Source: Asanoa ferruginea (lineage in GTDB: Bacteria > Actinomycetota > Actinomycetes > Mycobacteriales > Micromonosporaceae). From it: DNA of 64,000 nt. The stretch covers positions 8,680,001 to 8,744,000 of the forward strand of contig NZ_QUMQ01000001.1 in NCBI RefSeq assembly GCF_003387075.1, given 5' to 3'. Both the position numbers and the translations under genes were made by a program. Within the stretch, counting starts at the first letter, position 1, and every line of letters starts with the position of its first letter. The notes beneath the pieces were generated by a model. It saw nothing but the letters and a program-made list of their open reading frames with translations. It had not been told where the DNA came from and did no database searches. Shown piece by piece: positions 27,926-37,732 of the stretch.

Positions 27926-28509
27926 TTGTCGCCCGCGTCGGTCTTGGCTTTGGCCTTACGCAGCGGCACCCGCGAGCCGTCGCGCTGCCGGCCGGTGAAC
28001 TCCAGGATGATCGCCAGCACGACGCCACAGGTCAGCGCGCTGTCGGCGATGTTGAAGACGGCGAACCGCTCGCCGTAGGGCGCGAACAGGCTGATCATGT
28101 CGACGACGTGGCCCTCGAACGGGCCGGGCGCGCGGAACAGCCGGTCGGTGACGTTGCCGAGCGCACCGCCGGCGACCAGGCCGAGGGCTATCGCCCAGGG
28201 CATCGAGCGCAGCTTGAACGCCATCCAGGTGATCCAGCTGACCACGCCGAGGGCGACCAGCGGGAAGATCCAGGTGTGGCCGCTGGCCAGGCTGAACGCG
28301 GCGCCGCCGTTGCGGATCAGGCTGAGGTAGACCGCCCCGCCGAGGATCCGGACCGGCCCGCGGTCGGTGAGCTCCTGGAGGGCCCAGTGCTTGGTGAGCT
28401 GGTCGAGCAGGATGATGAAGGCGGCGACGCCGACCAGGATCCAGACGGCCGCGCGGCGGGCGCGCGTGGGCGGCGCCGGGGTCTGGTCCGCAGGCGTGGT
28501 CGCGGTCAT
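27922..28509 (-). CDS. lspA: Lipoprotein signal peptidase (signal peptidase II)
   Basis: 195 residues from ATG 28509, chosen for GAAGAGGGACAG just upstream. An upstream in-frame extension to 28620 is unlikely. Four hydrophobic helices are visible. The conserved box LDQLTKHWA is followed by [12 protein letters not shown]. The two catalytic Asp residues are in [13 protein letters not shown] and [14 protein letters not shown]. The enzyme cleaves the signal peptide of lipidated prolipoproteins in the cytoplasmic membrane. The C-terminal tail of about 25 residues is basic ([16 protein letters not shown]). Confidence 0.95.
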   Translation of the reverse strand: MTATTPADQTPAPPTRARRAAVWILVGVAAFIILLDQLTKHWALQELTDRGPVRILGGAVYLSLIRNGGAAFSLASGHTWIFPLVALGVVSWITWMAFKLRSMPWAIALGLVAGGALGNVTDRLFRAPGPFEGHVVDMISLFAPYGERFAVFNIADSALTCGVVLAIILEFTGRQRDGSRVPLRKAKAKTDAGDK

Positions 28510-28647
28510 CTGTCCCTCTTCGGCGGCGTTCAGCTCGGCCTGCTTCCTCGTCGGCTGGGTTCGCCGGGTGCCATAAGGCAGTGCCCGGTCGGACCGTGCT
28601 GGCACGGCCCGGCCGGGCAACTCTACGCGAACGCCGGCGCGCCGCGG

Positions 28648-30669
28648 CTACCGGCGCTCCTCCAACTGCTTGCAGGTCACGCACAGGGTCGCCGAGGGGA
28701 ACGCGGCCAGCCGTTCCACCGGGATCGGGTTGCCGCACCGCTCGCACCAGCCGTAGCCGCCCTCGTCCAGGCGTTCCAGCGCCCGCTCGACCTGGCTGAT
28801 CCGGTCGAGGATGCTGTTGGCGAGGGAGATCTCCTGCTCACGCTCGAAGGTCTTGGTGCCGGTGTCGGCCTGGTCGTCGCCCGCCGAGTCGGTGAACCGG
28901 TCGCGCTGCAAGACGGTGATCTCGGTCAGCGTCTGGCTGTGCTCGATCGTCAGTTCATCCCGCCGTGACGAGAGGGCCGCACGGATCTTCTCCGTCTCCG
29001 CGGCGGACCGGGTGCCCCTCGGCGCCTTCCTGCTGGCGGCGGTCTTCGTGTCGGCTGGCTTCACCATGGCTTCTCCCTCAGCCGCGGCCCCCGCGGCGGT
29101 TTGTGCTGCCGCCGCGGAGGAGGAACGCTTCCTCCGCGACGCGACCGGGTCGGCAGACCCGGTCTGGATCGAGGTGTCGGCTCCGGCTGGCGCGCTCGGC
29201 GCGCCCACCTCCGACCTGGTGGCGCGGGTCGACGACCCTGCCTTCGAGGCACCGGCGGCCTTGCGGCCACTTCCGCGCCCCGACGCCGGCGCCGCCGTTG
29301 GCGCGGCCTTCTTCCGTGCCGCCGGCCGCGCGGGGGCCGGTTCGGCCTCCACGGCCCGCCGGCCGCCTTTCTTGGCGACGACACCTTCGTGCGCCGCCTC
29401 AGTCCCGGCTACGGGACTGCCAGCCTTCTTCGCGGGCGCCTTCTTCGCGGACGCCGCCTTCGCCGCCGGCCCCTCGGAAGCGCCTGCGCTTGGGCGGGTT
29501 TCCGCCGCGGTCGCCTTACTCGCCTTCCGCGCAGTCGCCTTGGCAGCCGCCTTCTTGGCCGGCGCGGCCTTCTTGGCGGTCTTGGCTGGCGCAGCCTTCT
29601 TCGCGGCCTTGCCAGGCGGACGCTTCCCGGGCGCATCCTGGGCCGCGCCCTCCGCGGCCGCGCCTTCCGCGGGCGCCGCCGGAGCCGCACTCTTCGCACG
29701 CGCGGCCTTGGTCGCCTTCTTGGCCGGCGGAGCTTCGCCCGCCGCCTTCGCGGGCGCAGCCTTCGCCGCGCTCCGGCCAGACGCAGTCTCGCCCGCCGCC
29801 TTCGCGGGCGCCGCCTTCGCGGGCGCCGCCTTCGCGGGCGCCGCCTTCGCAGATTTACTCGCGGTCTTGGCCGACGCGGCCTGGCCGGCAGCCTTCGTGG
29901 GCGCGGTCTTCGACGCACTCTTCGCGGCCTTGGCCGCACTCCTCGCAGGCGCGGCCTTCGCCGCGTCTTCGGCGGATGTGGTCTGGGCCGTGCTGGCCTT
30001 CTTGACCGAGGTGGCCTTGGTCGCGGGCGCCGCCTCCGCGGCAGCGGACCGGTCCTCAGCGGGAGCACCGGCCTTGGCCTTCCGCGCGGCCGCCCTGCGG
30101 CCGTTCAACGCCGCCTCTCCGGCCGCCGCGGGCTCGGTCTCCGGTGGCCCAGCCCTCTTAGCGGCGCTTCGCTTCGGCGGACTCGCCTTCTTAGCAGCGC
30201 CAGTCTTGGCCGTCGAGACCGCCTTACGACCCGATCCGGACTGGGCCGCGATCACGCTCTTGCGGCCAGCTCCGGACCGCCGGGCCGAGCTGGGCTCGGG
30301 ATCGATCCGCGCGGTGGCGACCGTCTTCGCCGGCGTTTCGGGCGGAGCCGAGCCCACGCCGTCGGCGACGCGGTCGGGCCGGGCCGACTCGGCCCGCGGC
30401 GAAGAAGCCGACCGGTTCCGGCGCTCGCCGCCGCCCACCGGTCCGACGGCGCGCGGCGAGTTCGTAGCGGCGCGGCTCGATCCCGAAGCCTTGCGGTTGG
30501 ACGTGGTTGCGGTCTTCTGGACGGGACCGGCGACACGCCCGGCGCGGCCGGTTTCGGCCCGGCGGCGGGTGCGGTCGCGGGTCGGGTCGGTGTTGGGTCC
30601 GGCGGCGCGCTTGCCCGGCGCGCCGGCTGCGGCCGGTGCTTTCCGGGTCATGCTCGCGCGGTCGGCCAT
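28648..30669 (-). CDS. DksA/TraR-type zinc-finger protein with very long Lys/Ala/Pro-rich tail
   Basis: 673 residues from ATG 30669, with GGGGGAACG upstream. The ATG at 30651 is also possible. Residues about 553-673 match the DksA/TraR layout: a helical pair (RAALSSRRDELTIEHSQTL and FEREQEISLANSILDRIS), then a Cys4 finger with CERCGNPIP and CVTCKQLEER. Residues 1-550 are repeats of Lys, Ala, Pro, Ser and Thr (KAAPAKAAPA-type units, with 15-bp DNA repeats near 29800-29850), like histone H1 or mycobacterial HupB tails. Normal DksA proteins are about 120-150 residues. The tail predicts nucleic-acid binding. It lies upstream of lspA on the same strand. Confidence 0.88.
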   Translation of the reverse strand: MADRASMTRKAPAAAGAPGKRAAGPNTDPTRDRTRRRAETGRAGRVAGPVQKTATTSNRKASGSSRAATNSPRAVGPVGGGERRNRSASSPRAESARPDRVADGVGSAPPETPAKTVATARIDPEPSSARRSGAGRKSVIAAQSGSGRKAVSTAKTGAAKKASPPKRSAAKRAGPPETEPAAAGEAALNGRRAAARKAKAGAPAEDRSAAAEAAPATKATSVKKASTAQTTSAEDAAKAAPARSAAKAAKSASKTAPTKAAGQAASAKTASKSAKAAPAKAAPAKAAPAKAAGETASGRSAAKAAPAKAAGEAPPAKKATKAARAKSAAPAAPAEGAAAEGAAQDAPGKRPPGKAAKKAAPAKTAKKAAPAKKAAAKATARKASKATAAETRPSAGASEGPAAKAASAKKAPAKKAGSPVAGTEAAHEGVVAKKGGRRAVEAEPAPARPAARKKAAPTAAPASGRGSGRKAAGASKAGSSTRATRSEVGAPSAPAGADTSIQTGSADPVASRRKRSSSAAAAQTAAGAAAEGEAMVKPADTKTAASRKAPRGTRSAAETEKIRAALSSRRDELTIEHSQTLTEITVLQRDRFTDSAGDDQADTGTKTFEREQEISLANSILDRISQVERALERLDEGGYGWCERCGNPIPVERLAAFPSATLCVTCKQLEERR

Positions 30670-30832
30670 CACGTTCCCCCACGTGCAAAACGGGCGCGCG
30701 GCGGGCCGCCGCGCACTCCGGAGGTTGGCAAGAATACGGAACGTGAAGACGTCCGACAACATGCCGCACCGATTCCGACAGTTCCGCCACTGATTGGCCG
30801 TTAATCGGGGCAAAAGGAACCTTAACTGATGG

Positions 30833-32332
30833 TTAGCGCCTTTCCTCCCCGTACTCGGCAAACCAGCGAGCCAATCGTCCGCGCCGGCTCACTGCCCGCA
30901 GGCGGCGCTCCGCCGCGTCGCGCACGGCGGCGGTCGCCACGATCAACATGCTGTCGCCGACCTTCAGGCGGAAGTCGGGGCCCGGCACGATGCCCGTGCC
31001 GTCGCGGAGCACCAGGGTCACCGAGGCGCCGACCGGCAGGCGCAGCTCGTCGAGGTGCACCCCGGCCAGCATCGAGCCCTGCGGCACCTCCAGCTGGAGC
31101 AGGTCAGCACCCATCCGCTCCAGCGGCGCCGTCTCCACCGACAGCTCCGCGGCCTCCCCCGGCGCCATCACCCGCAGCGCCCGGGCGACCGGAGCGATCG
31201 TCGTCGCCTGGAGCGCGGTGAAGATCAACACCAGCACGAAGACCACGTCGAACAGCCGTTCCGCCCCCGGGTAGTTGGCCGACAGCGGGATGGTCGCCAA
31301 CACGACCGGGACCGCACCGCGCAGGCCGGCCCAGGCCAGGAAGGCCTGGGCGCGCAGCGGCACGCCGAACGGGATCGCCGAGACCAGCACCGACAGCGGC
31401 CGTGCGAAGAAGACCAGCGCGACGCCGACCACCAGCGCCGGGATCAGCACGTTGTCGAGCCGGGCGGGCGAGGCGAGCAGGCCGAGCAGCACGAACAGGC
31501 CGATCTGAGCGAGCCACGCCAGACCGTCGGCGAAGCCCAGGATGGCCTGCCGGTGTGGCAGCCGGGCGTTGCCGAGCACCACGCCGGCGACGTAGACGGC
31601 CAGGAAGCCGGACGCGTGCGCGACCGAACCGGCCGCGTAGGCCAGCACCGTGAGCCCGATCACCGCGATCGGGTAGAGGCCCGACGACGGCAGGGCCGCG
31701 CGGCGCAGCACCCAGCGCCCGCCGATGCCGACCACGAAACCGATCGCCCCGCCGGCCACCAGCTCGTAGATGATCACGAGGACTTCCCACCACCACGGGT
31801 GGACGAACGGCCCGACGGTGGACAGCAGCACGACGACCAGCACGACCGGCGCGTCGTTGATGCCGGACTCGGCCTCGACGGTGGCCACCAGGCGCGCCGG
31901 CAGGCGCAGCTTGCGCAGCGTCGCGAACACCGCCGCGGCGTCGGTCGACGCGACCACCGCCCCATAGAGCAGGGACAACTGCCAACCCAGACCGAGCAGC
32001 AGGTGTACGGCGAGCCCGACCACCGCGATGCTCACCGCGACGCCGACCGTGGCCAGGGTGAGCGAGACGCCGAGCACCGGGCGCAGGGTCGACCAGCGCG
32101 CGGTCAGGCCGCCCTCGGCGATGATCACGATCAGGGCGGCGAAGCCGAGGGTGCGGGTCAGCGACACGTCTTCGAACTGGATGCCCAGCCCGGACTCGCC
32201 GATCAGCAGGCCGAGCCCCAGGTAGACCAGGAGGCTGGGCAGGCCGAGCCGGGTCGACAGCCGCACCGCGGCCACCGCCACGAGCAGCACCCCCGCCCCG
32301 AGGAGCAGGGCGAGGTTCAGATCCTCGGTCAC
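30833..32332 (-). CDS. CPA1-type cation/proton antiporter with TrkA-C domain
   Basis: 499 residues. Residues 1-390 have about twelve membrane helices. Conserved elements are LPSLLVYLGLGLLIGESG, the extended helix ASTDAAAVFATLRKLRLP and VEAESGINDAPVVLVVVLL, which carries the ND ion-binding pair of CPA1 exchangers. The C-terminal 100 residues form a regulatory RCK-C/TrkA-C domain (LEVPQGSMLAGVHLDELRLP and VGDSMLIVATAAVRD). It most resembles K+/H+ antiporters of the NhaP2/YcgO group. The transported ion is inferred. Its start overlaps the DUF167 stop by four bases. Confidence 0.9.
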   Translation of the reverse strand: MTEDLNLALLLGAGVLLVAVAAVRLSTRLGLPSLLVYLGLGLLIGESGLGIQFEDVSLTRTLGFAALIVIIAEGGLTARWSTLRPVLGVSLTLATVGVAVSIAVVGLAVHLLLGLGWQLSLLYGAVVASTDAAAVFATLRKLRLPARLVATVEAESGINDAPVVLVVVLLSTVGPFVHPWWWEVLVIIYELVAGGAIGFVVGIGGRWVLRRAALPSSGLYPIAVIGLTVLAYAAGSVAHASGFLAVYVAGVVLGNARLPHRQAILGFADGLAWLAQIGLFVLLGLLASPARLDNVLIPALVVGVALVFFARPLSVLVSAIPFGVPLRAQAFLAWAGLRGAVPVVLATIPLSANYPGAERLFDVVFVLVLIFTALQATTIAPVARALRVMAPGEAAELSVETAPLERMGADLLQLEVPQGSMLAGVHLDELRLPVGASVTLVLRDGTGIVPGPDFRLKVGDSMLIVATAAVRDAAERRLRAVSRRGRLARWFAEYGEERR

Positions 32333-32640
32333 GTCTCCGTCTGACGGAGCAGCGCCACCCGGTGCAGCGCCGTGTCACCGGGCGCGCCGTCGGGGAGTTC
32401 GACGGTGAACAGCTTGTCGCGGCTCGCCGCGCCGGTCTTGAGCGACACGGCCCGGTCACGTAGCCCGAGCGCCTCGGCCACCGCCCGGCACGCCGCCGAG
32501 GTCGCCGCGCCGTCGACCGCCCGCGCGGTCACCGCCACCACCAGGGCCGGCCCATGTGGACCGTCGTGGCGTCCCCCGACCCGGGCACGCGAAGCCCCCG
32601 GCTTCACCCGGACGGCTACCACGACAGACCTGCTGACCAT
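32329..32640 (-). CDS. DUF167 (YggU-family) protein
   Basis: 103 residues. It has the compact family core VVAVRVKPGASRARVGG, a central VTARAVDGAATSAACRAVAEAL and C-terminal VSLKTGAASRDKLFTVELP, matching the YggU/UPF0235 pattern of a small alpha/beta fold. Function is unknown across the family. It is coupled by a four-base overlap to the antiporter and preceded by a strong hairpin, so it probably starts a new transcription unit. Confidence 0.85.
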   Translation of the reverse strand: MVSRSVVVAVRVKPGASRARVGGRHDGPHGPALVVAVTARAVDGAATSAACRAVAEALGLRDRAVSLKTGAASRDKLFTVELPDGAPGDTALHRVALLRQTET

Positions 32641-32653
32641 GCCTCATTGTGCC

Positions 32654-32686
32654 AAGAAGGGCACCCGCCAGGCGGGTGCCCTTCTT
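32654..32686. terminator. Long perfect hairpin, bidirectional terminator
   Basis: AAGAAGGGCACCCGCC and its exact complement GGCGGGTGCCCTTCTT are separated by one base, giving a 16-bp stem with A/T-ending arms that would form an RNA hairpin followed by CUUCUU on either strand. It lies directly after the 277-residue gene and 14 bases before the DUF167 start. It should separate the two transcription units. Confidence 0.85.
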
Positions 32687-32692
32687 ATCGCA

Positions 32693-33526
32693 TCAGACCC
32701 GGCGCGCTCCGGCGAGCAGAGCGCTGTCGGGCTCGCAGAGGCTGCACGGCGTGAAGCCGAGATCCGCCGCCTCGCTGACCGGCAACGGCTCGCTCTCGCG
32801 GCCGAGCAGGTGCACGCAACCCGTGATGTGGTATCGCGGGCGTCCGTCGATCACCAGGACCGGCGCGGACATCCGCGCCACCCGGGCCGCGTCAGCGGCC
32901 GAGACGAACTGGGCCGCCGGCTCGTCCGGTGGATCCTCGTCGTCGTCATCGTCATCGTCGTCGTCGAGCCCGGGTGGGGCGTAGGCCTGCTGCGGGGAAA
33001 CCTGCTGCTGCTGGCCGGGCCATCCCGGTGCCGCCGGTGCGGCGCGGAGGTCGGCGAAACCCTGGTCGTATTGACCGGTCCGATCGTCGACAAGGCCCCC
33101 CGGCTCGTCGACTGTCGAAGTCGCCGCTCTGCGCCGACCGTATTCGGTGCCCTCGCCCGACCGGTAGGTGCCCTGGGTGGGCACGCTCGGTGGAGCGACG
33201 GGGTCAGCGACCGCGACAGACGTCTCGTCTGCCCCCCATGCGGTCGCCCGCCGGCGGCGGGGCTCGTCGCCCCGGACCGTCGAGCGGTGGTGGAACACTC
33301 TCGCGTCATCCTCGTCGCCGGCACGCGGAAAGCGCTCGTCATCGGTGTAGCTGGTCTGCGTCTGTGCGCGGGCGGCGGCTGCCTGGCGGGCGCCGACGAC
33401 GAGCGCGACGGCGGCGAGCAGACTCGCCGCGATCGACAGGACCAACAACACGCTCGAACCACCTGCGAGTCCGAGCACGAGCAGCGTGACAGCACCGAGG
33501 ATGAGCACCAAACTTGCAACGATCAC
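32693..33526 (-). CDS. Membrane-anchored protein with C-terminal His/Cys metal-binding domain
   Basis: 277 residues. Two hydrophobic segments open the protein (VASLVLILGAVTLLVLGLAG and VLLVLSIAASLLAAVALVVG). A disordered middle with many Arg/Asp/Gly residues and an acidic stretch of nine Asp residues follows at residues 188-200. The last 75 residues are conserved-looking: VLVIDGRPRYHITGCVHLLG and LGFTPCSLCEPDSAL. These give a possible H-x3-C...C-x2-C metal site, like small zinc domains at the end of many actinobacterial membrane proteins. Function is unknown. It lies just downstream of divIVA on the same strand, which links it by position to the polar-growth genes. Confidence 0.75.
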   Translation of the reverse strand: MIVASLVLILGAVTLLVLGLAGGSSVLLVLSIAASLLAAVALVVGARQAAAARAQTQTSYTDDERFPRAGDEDDARVFHHRSTVRGDEPRRRRATAWGADETSVAVADPVAPPSVPTQGTYRSGEGTEYGRRRAATSTVDEPGGLVDDRTGQYDQGFADLRAAPAAPGWPGQQQQVSPQQAYAPPGLDDDDDDDDDEDPPDEPAAQFVSAADAARVARMSAPVLVIDGRPRYHITGCVHLLGRESEPLPVSEAADLGFTPCSLCEPDSALLAGARRV

Positions 33527-33672
33527 GGCTCACCCCCGCCGCTTTCTGTATAGATGTCGTGGGTCCGGCGTGCCCCCGGGGGGACCCGGGAACGCCGGAG
33601 ACACGGCACCGTCCGGGGGACGCATGCCCGCCCCCGGTTGGGCTTACGGAACCGTTGTCGGTTCGAAGAGCC

Positions 33673-34485
33673 CTAGCGGCCGGCTTCGAGGGAGCCGGAG
33701 CGTCCCGCGCCGCCGTAGGAGCCCGCGAGACCGGCGGTGGCCAGACCAGGTGCGCCGGACGCCACAGACCGATTGCCGTCGGTCCGGGTCATCTCGGCCT
33801 CGAGCCCCTGCCCACGACCGTCGAGGTCGCGGAGCTGGCTCTCCAGGTAGGCCTTGAGCCGGGTGCGGTACTCCCGTTCGAACTGCTTGAGCTCTTCGAT
33901 GTGCTTCTGCAGCGCCGTGCGCTTGGCGTCGAGACCGCCCATGGCCTCTTGGTGCCGCTGCCGCGCGTCACGCTCGAGCGCGTCGGCCTTGGCCCGCGCC
34001 TCGCGAGTGACCTCTTCGGCCTTGGTGCGCGCGTCGGAGAGCAGCTTGTCGGCCTCGCGCCGGGCGTCGGACACGTGGTCGTCTGCCGTGCGCTGGGCCA
34101 TCATCAGGACCCGGAGGGCCTGCTGCTCGCCATCGCCACCCACAACCGGGGCGCCCTGGGCGCGCATCTGCTCGAGCTCGCCCTGCATGGCACGGGCGGC
34201 CTGCTCAGCGGCGGCCTTGTCACGCTGGATCCGGTCGAGCTGGGCCTTGAGGTCGTTGAGCTCCGCCGCCAGTCGCGGGTCGGCACCCGGGCCGGCTGGC
34301 GCGCCGCCTCGGGGTCCGCCACGCTCGACCTGGGCGCGCAGCTCGTTGTTCTCCTCGATCAGCCGGGCGAGCTCGCGCTCGACCTCATCGAGGAATGCGT
34401 CGACCTCCTCCTCGTCGTACCCCCGTTTGCCGATCGGGGGTTTCTTGAAGGCGACGTTATGCACGTCGGCCGGGGTAAGCGGCAT
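33673..34485 (-). CDS. divIVA: DivIVA/Wag31 polar growth protein
   Basis: 270 residues. The N-terminal membrane-curvature domain begins [19 protein letters not shown] and [20 protein letters not shown], as in Wag31. A long coiled coil follows at residues about 30-210 (for example [18 protein letters not shown] and [21 protein letters not shown]). A Gly/Pro-rich break near residues 55-70 separates the two parts. It marks the cell poles and organises tip-localised wall synthesis. It is the last gene of the division cluster. Confidence 0.97.
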   Translation of the reverse strand: MPLTPADVHNVAFKKPPIGKRGYDEEEVDAFLDEVERELARLIEENNELRAQVERGGPRGGAPAGPGADPRLAAELNDLKAQLDRIQRDKAAAEQAARAMQGELEQMRAQGAPVVGGDGEQQALRVLMMAQRTADDHVSDARREADKLLSDARTKAEEVTREARAKADALERDARQRHQEAMGGLDAKRTALQKHIEELKQFEREYRTRLKAYLESQLRDLDGRGQGLEAEMTRTDGNRSVASGAPGLATAGLAGSYGGAGRSGSLEAGR

Positions 34486-34536
34486 CGAAACTCCTCGGGT
34501 CAGTTGCGGCCGCGTAGCTCCTGGTCAGACACGGTG

Positions 34537-34830
34537 TCAGATCCAGCGCTCCACCACGAACGTCATCAGCACGAACAGAATAACCAAGAGCACAAGGGAA
34601 GCGAGGTCGATGCTCAGGTTACCGATCCGCAGTGGTGGGATCACACGCCTCAACGCCTTGAGGGGCGGATCGGTGACGCTCCACACCACTTCGAGTCCGG
34701 CGGCCGCACCTCGACTTGGTTGCCAACGACGGCCGTATTGGAGCACCGCGCTCAATACGAATCGTGCGAGCAGAGTGATCAGGAAGAAGTACAACAGCAG
34801 GTAGAGAACCTGGAACACAATCGAGATCAC
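34537..34830 (-). CDS. YggT-family membrane protein
   Basis: 97 residues from GTG 34830, with GGAGGG eleven bases upstream. A TTG start at 34872 would add 14 residues. Two hydrophobic segments (VLYLLLYFFLITLLARFVLS and LASLVLLVILFVLMTFVV) flank a polar loop containing PLKALRRVIPPLRIG, the family signature. YggT genes sit between sepF and divIVA in most Gram-positives. A role in division or membrane organisation is assumed, not proven. Confidence 0.88.
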   Translation of the reverse strand: MISIVFQVLYLLLYFFLITLLARFVLSAVLQYGRRWQPSRGAAAGLEVVWSVTDPPLKALRRVIPPLRIGNLSIDLASLVLLVILFVLMTFVVERWI

Positions 34831-34875
34831 GGCTCGCAGGACCCTCCGTCTGGCCGACTCTGCCCTGCTCAAGGG

Positions 34876-35613
34876 CTATGGCAGGGTGAAGAAACCGCCT
34901 TCAGCGATCTTCGCCTTGTCCTCGGCTGTGACCTGGACGTTGGCCGGTGAAAGCAGGAACACCCGGTTGGTGACGCGCTCGATGGTACCCCTCAGACCGA
35001 ACGCCAACCCCGCCGCAAAATCCACCAGACGGCGGGCATCCGACTCATCCATTTCGGTGAGGTTGATGATCACCGGAACGCCGTCCCGGAAATGCTCGCC
35101 GATAGTGCGGGCTTCGCGATAGGTGGTCGGGTGCAACGTCGTGATCTGGTAACGCTGCTCGTCGTCGGCGACTACAGCGCGTTCACGTAGCTGCACCTGC
35201 GGTGCCAGCGCGAGGTTGTCGCGGGTGGGGTAACTCACCGGCGCCGCGCTCTCCGGAGCCGGTGACCGGGTGATCGAACGCACGCTGGACCGCTCGAGCG
35301 CCCGCTCGGCGCGGGCCTCCCGGGCGTCGCGCGTCTCGGCCAGCTCGGCCTCGGCCGCCTCGAGGCGGCTCGGCGTGCGGTCGCTGTGCCGGGTCGACCG
35401 CGCCCGCGGCACCGCCGGCACGTCGTCGGCCTCTTCTTCCTCATCGGCGAACTCGTCGGCGTACCGGTTGGACCGGTAGCGTGATTCGCGGTAGCCGGCA
35501 TCACCGGACCGGCTTCCGCCGGACCGGCCCTCGTAGCCGTCGTCATAGCCCCGGTCGTCGTCTTCCTCTTCGACCAGCCCGAGCCAGACGCCCGCCTTTC
35601 GCAACGCTCCCAT
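34876..35613 (-). CDS. sepF: Cell division protein SepF
   Basis: 245 residues. The N-terminal amphipathic membrane anchor is [20 protein letters not shown] disordered acidic/Arg-rich linker runs through residues 20-140. The C-terminal SepF domain (about 145-245) contains [40 protein letters not shown] and [19 protein letters not shown]. SepF ties FtsZ to the membrane, and actinobacteria lack FtsA. It sits 200 bases downstream of yggS. Confidence 0.96.
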   Translation of the reverse strand: MGALRKAGVWLGLVEEEDDDRGYDDGYEGRSGGSRSGDAGYRESRYRSNRYADEFADEEEEADDVPAVPRARSTRHSDRTPSRLEAAEAELAETRDAREARAERALERSSVRSITRSPAPESAAPVSYPTRDNLALAPQVQLRERAVVADDEQRYQITTLHPTTYREARTIGEHFRDGVPVIINLTEMDESDARRLVDFAAGLAFGLRGTIERVTNRVFLLSPANVQVTAEDKAKIAEGGFFTLP

Positions 35614-35817
35614 GTGCCGCGCCCCTCCGTCCGCCGTGTGGCACGCGCCCCCCTGCTCGAGCCACTGTCACGCGCGTGGACTCCGCCTATGCATCGGCAC
35701 CAGGCCGACCCTCCTGCGCCGTCATCCTCCCGGTTGACGGCACGCCCCCCGGCGCTGCGAAGGTCAGCTTGGAAACAACACCGATGTAGTTTGGTGTCCG
35801 CCGCCAGGCTACCCCAG

Positions 35818-36525
35818 CTAGTGACGCTTACCGAGCAACGCGCTACCGATCCGCACATGTGTCGCGCCGTATGAAACGGCGCTTTCCAGGTCATCGGACA
35901 TTCCCGCCGACAGGACCGTGGCTGTCGGATGATCGACATGGAACGCGGCCGCGATCTCGGCCAGCCGGGAGAACGCTTTCTCCGGCGGCACACCCAGTGG
36001 CGCGACCGCCATCAGGCCCGCGAGGCGCAGCGCGCCGGCGTCGGCCACGGCCGCCGCGGTCGGGTCGAGCCCCCGGTCCGGGTCGGCGTCGCCGGGCACC
36101 GCGCCGCCCCGGTGCGCGTCTGCGTCGAGGCTCACCTGGAGCAGCACGTCGACGATCCGGCCGTGCGCGGCGGCGGCGCGGTCGAGCGCCGTCGCCAGCC
36201 GGACGCTGTCGACGGACTGCACGACGTCGGCGTACCCGCTGACTGATTTGACCTTGTTGCGCTGTAGCTGGCCGACGAAGTGCCAGCGGACCCGGTCACC
36301 GATCTCGGCGGCCTTGGGCGCCGCCTCCTGGTCACGGTTCTCGCCGACCTCCGTGACGCCGAGGTCGGCGAGCAACGCGACGTCGCTGGCCGGGTAGGTC
36401 TTCGTCACCGCGACCAGGGTGACCTCGTCGGTCCGTCCGGCCGTCGAGCGGGCGGCGTCGATCCGGGCGCGCACGCGCGCCAGGTTGGCCGCCAGCTCGG
36501 CGCGCCGGATGTCGTCTGCACTCAC
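35818..36525 (-). CDS. yggS: YggS-family PLP homeostasis protein
   Basis: 235 residues from GTG 36525. Fold-type III barrel. The PLP lysine is in VTLVAVTKTYPASDV. GENRDQEAAPKA and WHFVGQLQRNKVKSV are the usual signature. GMSDDLESAVSYGATHVRIGSALLG is the conserved phosphate loop at the C terminus. It holds PLP and affects amino-acid pools but has no known reaction. It starts 12 bases after ftsZ. The usual actinobacterial gene between them (pgeF) is missing. Confidence 0.93.
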   Translation of the reverse strand: MSADDIRRAELAANLARVRARIDAARSTAGRTDEVTLVAVTKTYPASDVALLADLGVTEVGENRDQEAAPKAAEIGDRVRWHFVGQLQRNKVKSVSGYADVVQSVDSVRLATALDRAAAAHGRIVDVLLQVSLDADAHRGGAVPGDADPDRGLDPTAAAVADAGALRLAGLMAVAPLGVPPEKAFSRLAEIAAAFHVDHPTATVLSAGMSDDLESAVSYGATHVRIGSALLGKRH

Positions 36526-36537
36526 CCTGACAGGCTA

Positions 36538-37653
36538 TTAAGAGCCGTTCTTCAGGAAGTCAGGGACATCCACGTCGTCGAAGAGCACCCGGCGGGCCGG
36601 CTGGGCCGGGGTCACCGGCGGCGGCACCGACTCGGTGACCGTGCTGGTCACCACCGGCTGCGGCTGGCTGGTCTTGCGCACCTGCTCGGCCGGCTTGTAG
36701 GCGGGCGTGCCGCCGTCGAAGCCCGCCGCGATGACGGTGACCCGCACCTCGTCGCCGAGCGCGTCGTCGATGACCGCGCCGAAGATGATGTTGGCGTCGG
36801 GGTGGGCCGCGTCGGTGACCAGCTGTGCCGCGTCGTTGATCTCGAACAGGCCCAGGTCGGACCCGCCGGCGATGGAGAGCAGCACGCCGCGCGCGCCGTC
36901 CATGCTCTGCTCCAGCAGCGGGCTGGAGATGGCGGCCTCGGCGGCCTCGACGGCGCGGTTGTCGCCGCGCGCGCTGCCGATGCCCATCAGGGCGCTGCCG
37001 GCACCGCTCATGACGCTCTTCACGTCGGCGAAGTCGAGGTTGATCAGGCCGGGCGTGGTGATCAGGTCGGTGATCCCCTGGACACCGGAGAGCAGCACCT
37101 GGTCGGCCTGGCGGAACGCGTCCATCATGCTGATGCCGCGGTCGCCGAGCGCCAGCAGCCGGTCGTTGGGAATCACGATCAGCGTGTCGCACTGGTTGCG
37201 CAGCTCGTCGATGCCGGCCTCGGCCTGCACCTGGCGGCGCTTGCCCTCGAAGGAGAACGGCCGGGTCACCACGCCGATGGTCAGCGCGCCGAGCTTGCGG
37301 GCGATGTTGGCCACCACCGGGGCACCGCCGGTGCCGGTGCCGCCGCCCTCGCCACAGGTCACGAACACCATGTCGGCGCCCTTGAGCACCTCTTCGATCT
37401 CGTCGCGGTGGTCTTCGGCGGCGCTCTTACCGACGTCGGGGTTGGCGCCGGCGCCGAGGCCCCGGGTCAACTCGCGGCCGACGTCGAGCTTGACGTCGGC
37501 GTCGCTCATCAGCAGCGCCTGCGCGTCGGTGTTGATGGCGATGAACTCGACGCCCTTGAGGCCGACCTCGATCATCCGGTTGACGGCGTTGACGCCACCG
37601 CCACCGATGCCGACGACCTTGATGACCGCCAGGTAGTTGTGCGGAGGTGTCAT
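36538..37653 (-). CDS. ftsZ: Cell division protein FtsZ
   Basis: 371 residues. Tubulin-like GTPase that forms the Z ring. The signature [18 protein letters not shown] is near residue 105. The N-terminal loop is [17 protein letters not shown]. The T7 catalytic loop region is [15 protein letters not shown]. The C terminus ends in [13 protein letters not shown], the short tail peptide that binds SepF and FtsW. The linker is about 55 residues, typical for actinomycetes. It has its own promoter. Confidence 0.98.
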   Translation of the reverse strand: MTPPHNYLAVIKVVGIGGGGVNAVNRMIEVGLKGVEFIAINTDAQALLMSDADVKLDVGRELTRGLGAGANPDVGKSAAEDHRDEIEEVLKGADMVFVTCGEGGGTGTGGAPVVANIARKLGALTIGVVTRPFSFEGKRRQVQAEAGIDELRNQCDTLIVIPNDRLLALGDRGISMMDAFRQADQVLLSGVQGITDLITTPGLINLDFADVKSVMSGAGSALMGIGSARGDNRAVEAAEAAISSPLLEQSMDGARGVLLSIAGGSDLGLFEINDAAQLVTDAAHPDANIIFGAVIDDALGDEVRVTVIAAGFDGGTPAYKPAEQVRKTSQPQPVVTSTVTESVPPPVTPAQPARRVLFDDVDVPDFLKNGS

Positions 37654-37732
37654 CGGGGGTGCCTTCCCTTCCCGTGTGCGGCCGGACGCGGCATGCCGCC
37701 GCTACGCGAAGGGCAAGGGAGGAAACCCTCAC

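Noticed and set aside
28811-30804. Long plus-strand ORFs antisense to the DksA-type gene
   Set aside because: They mirror the Lys/Ala repeats of the real gene and have Ala/Phe- or Arg/Gly-rich composition without domains.
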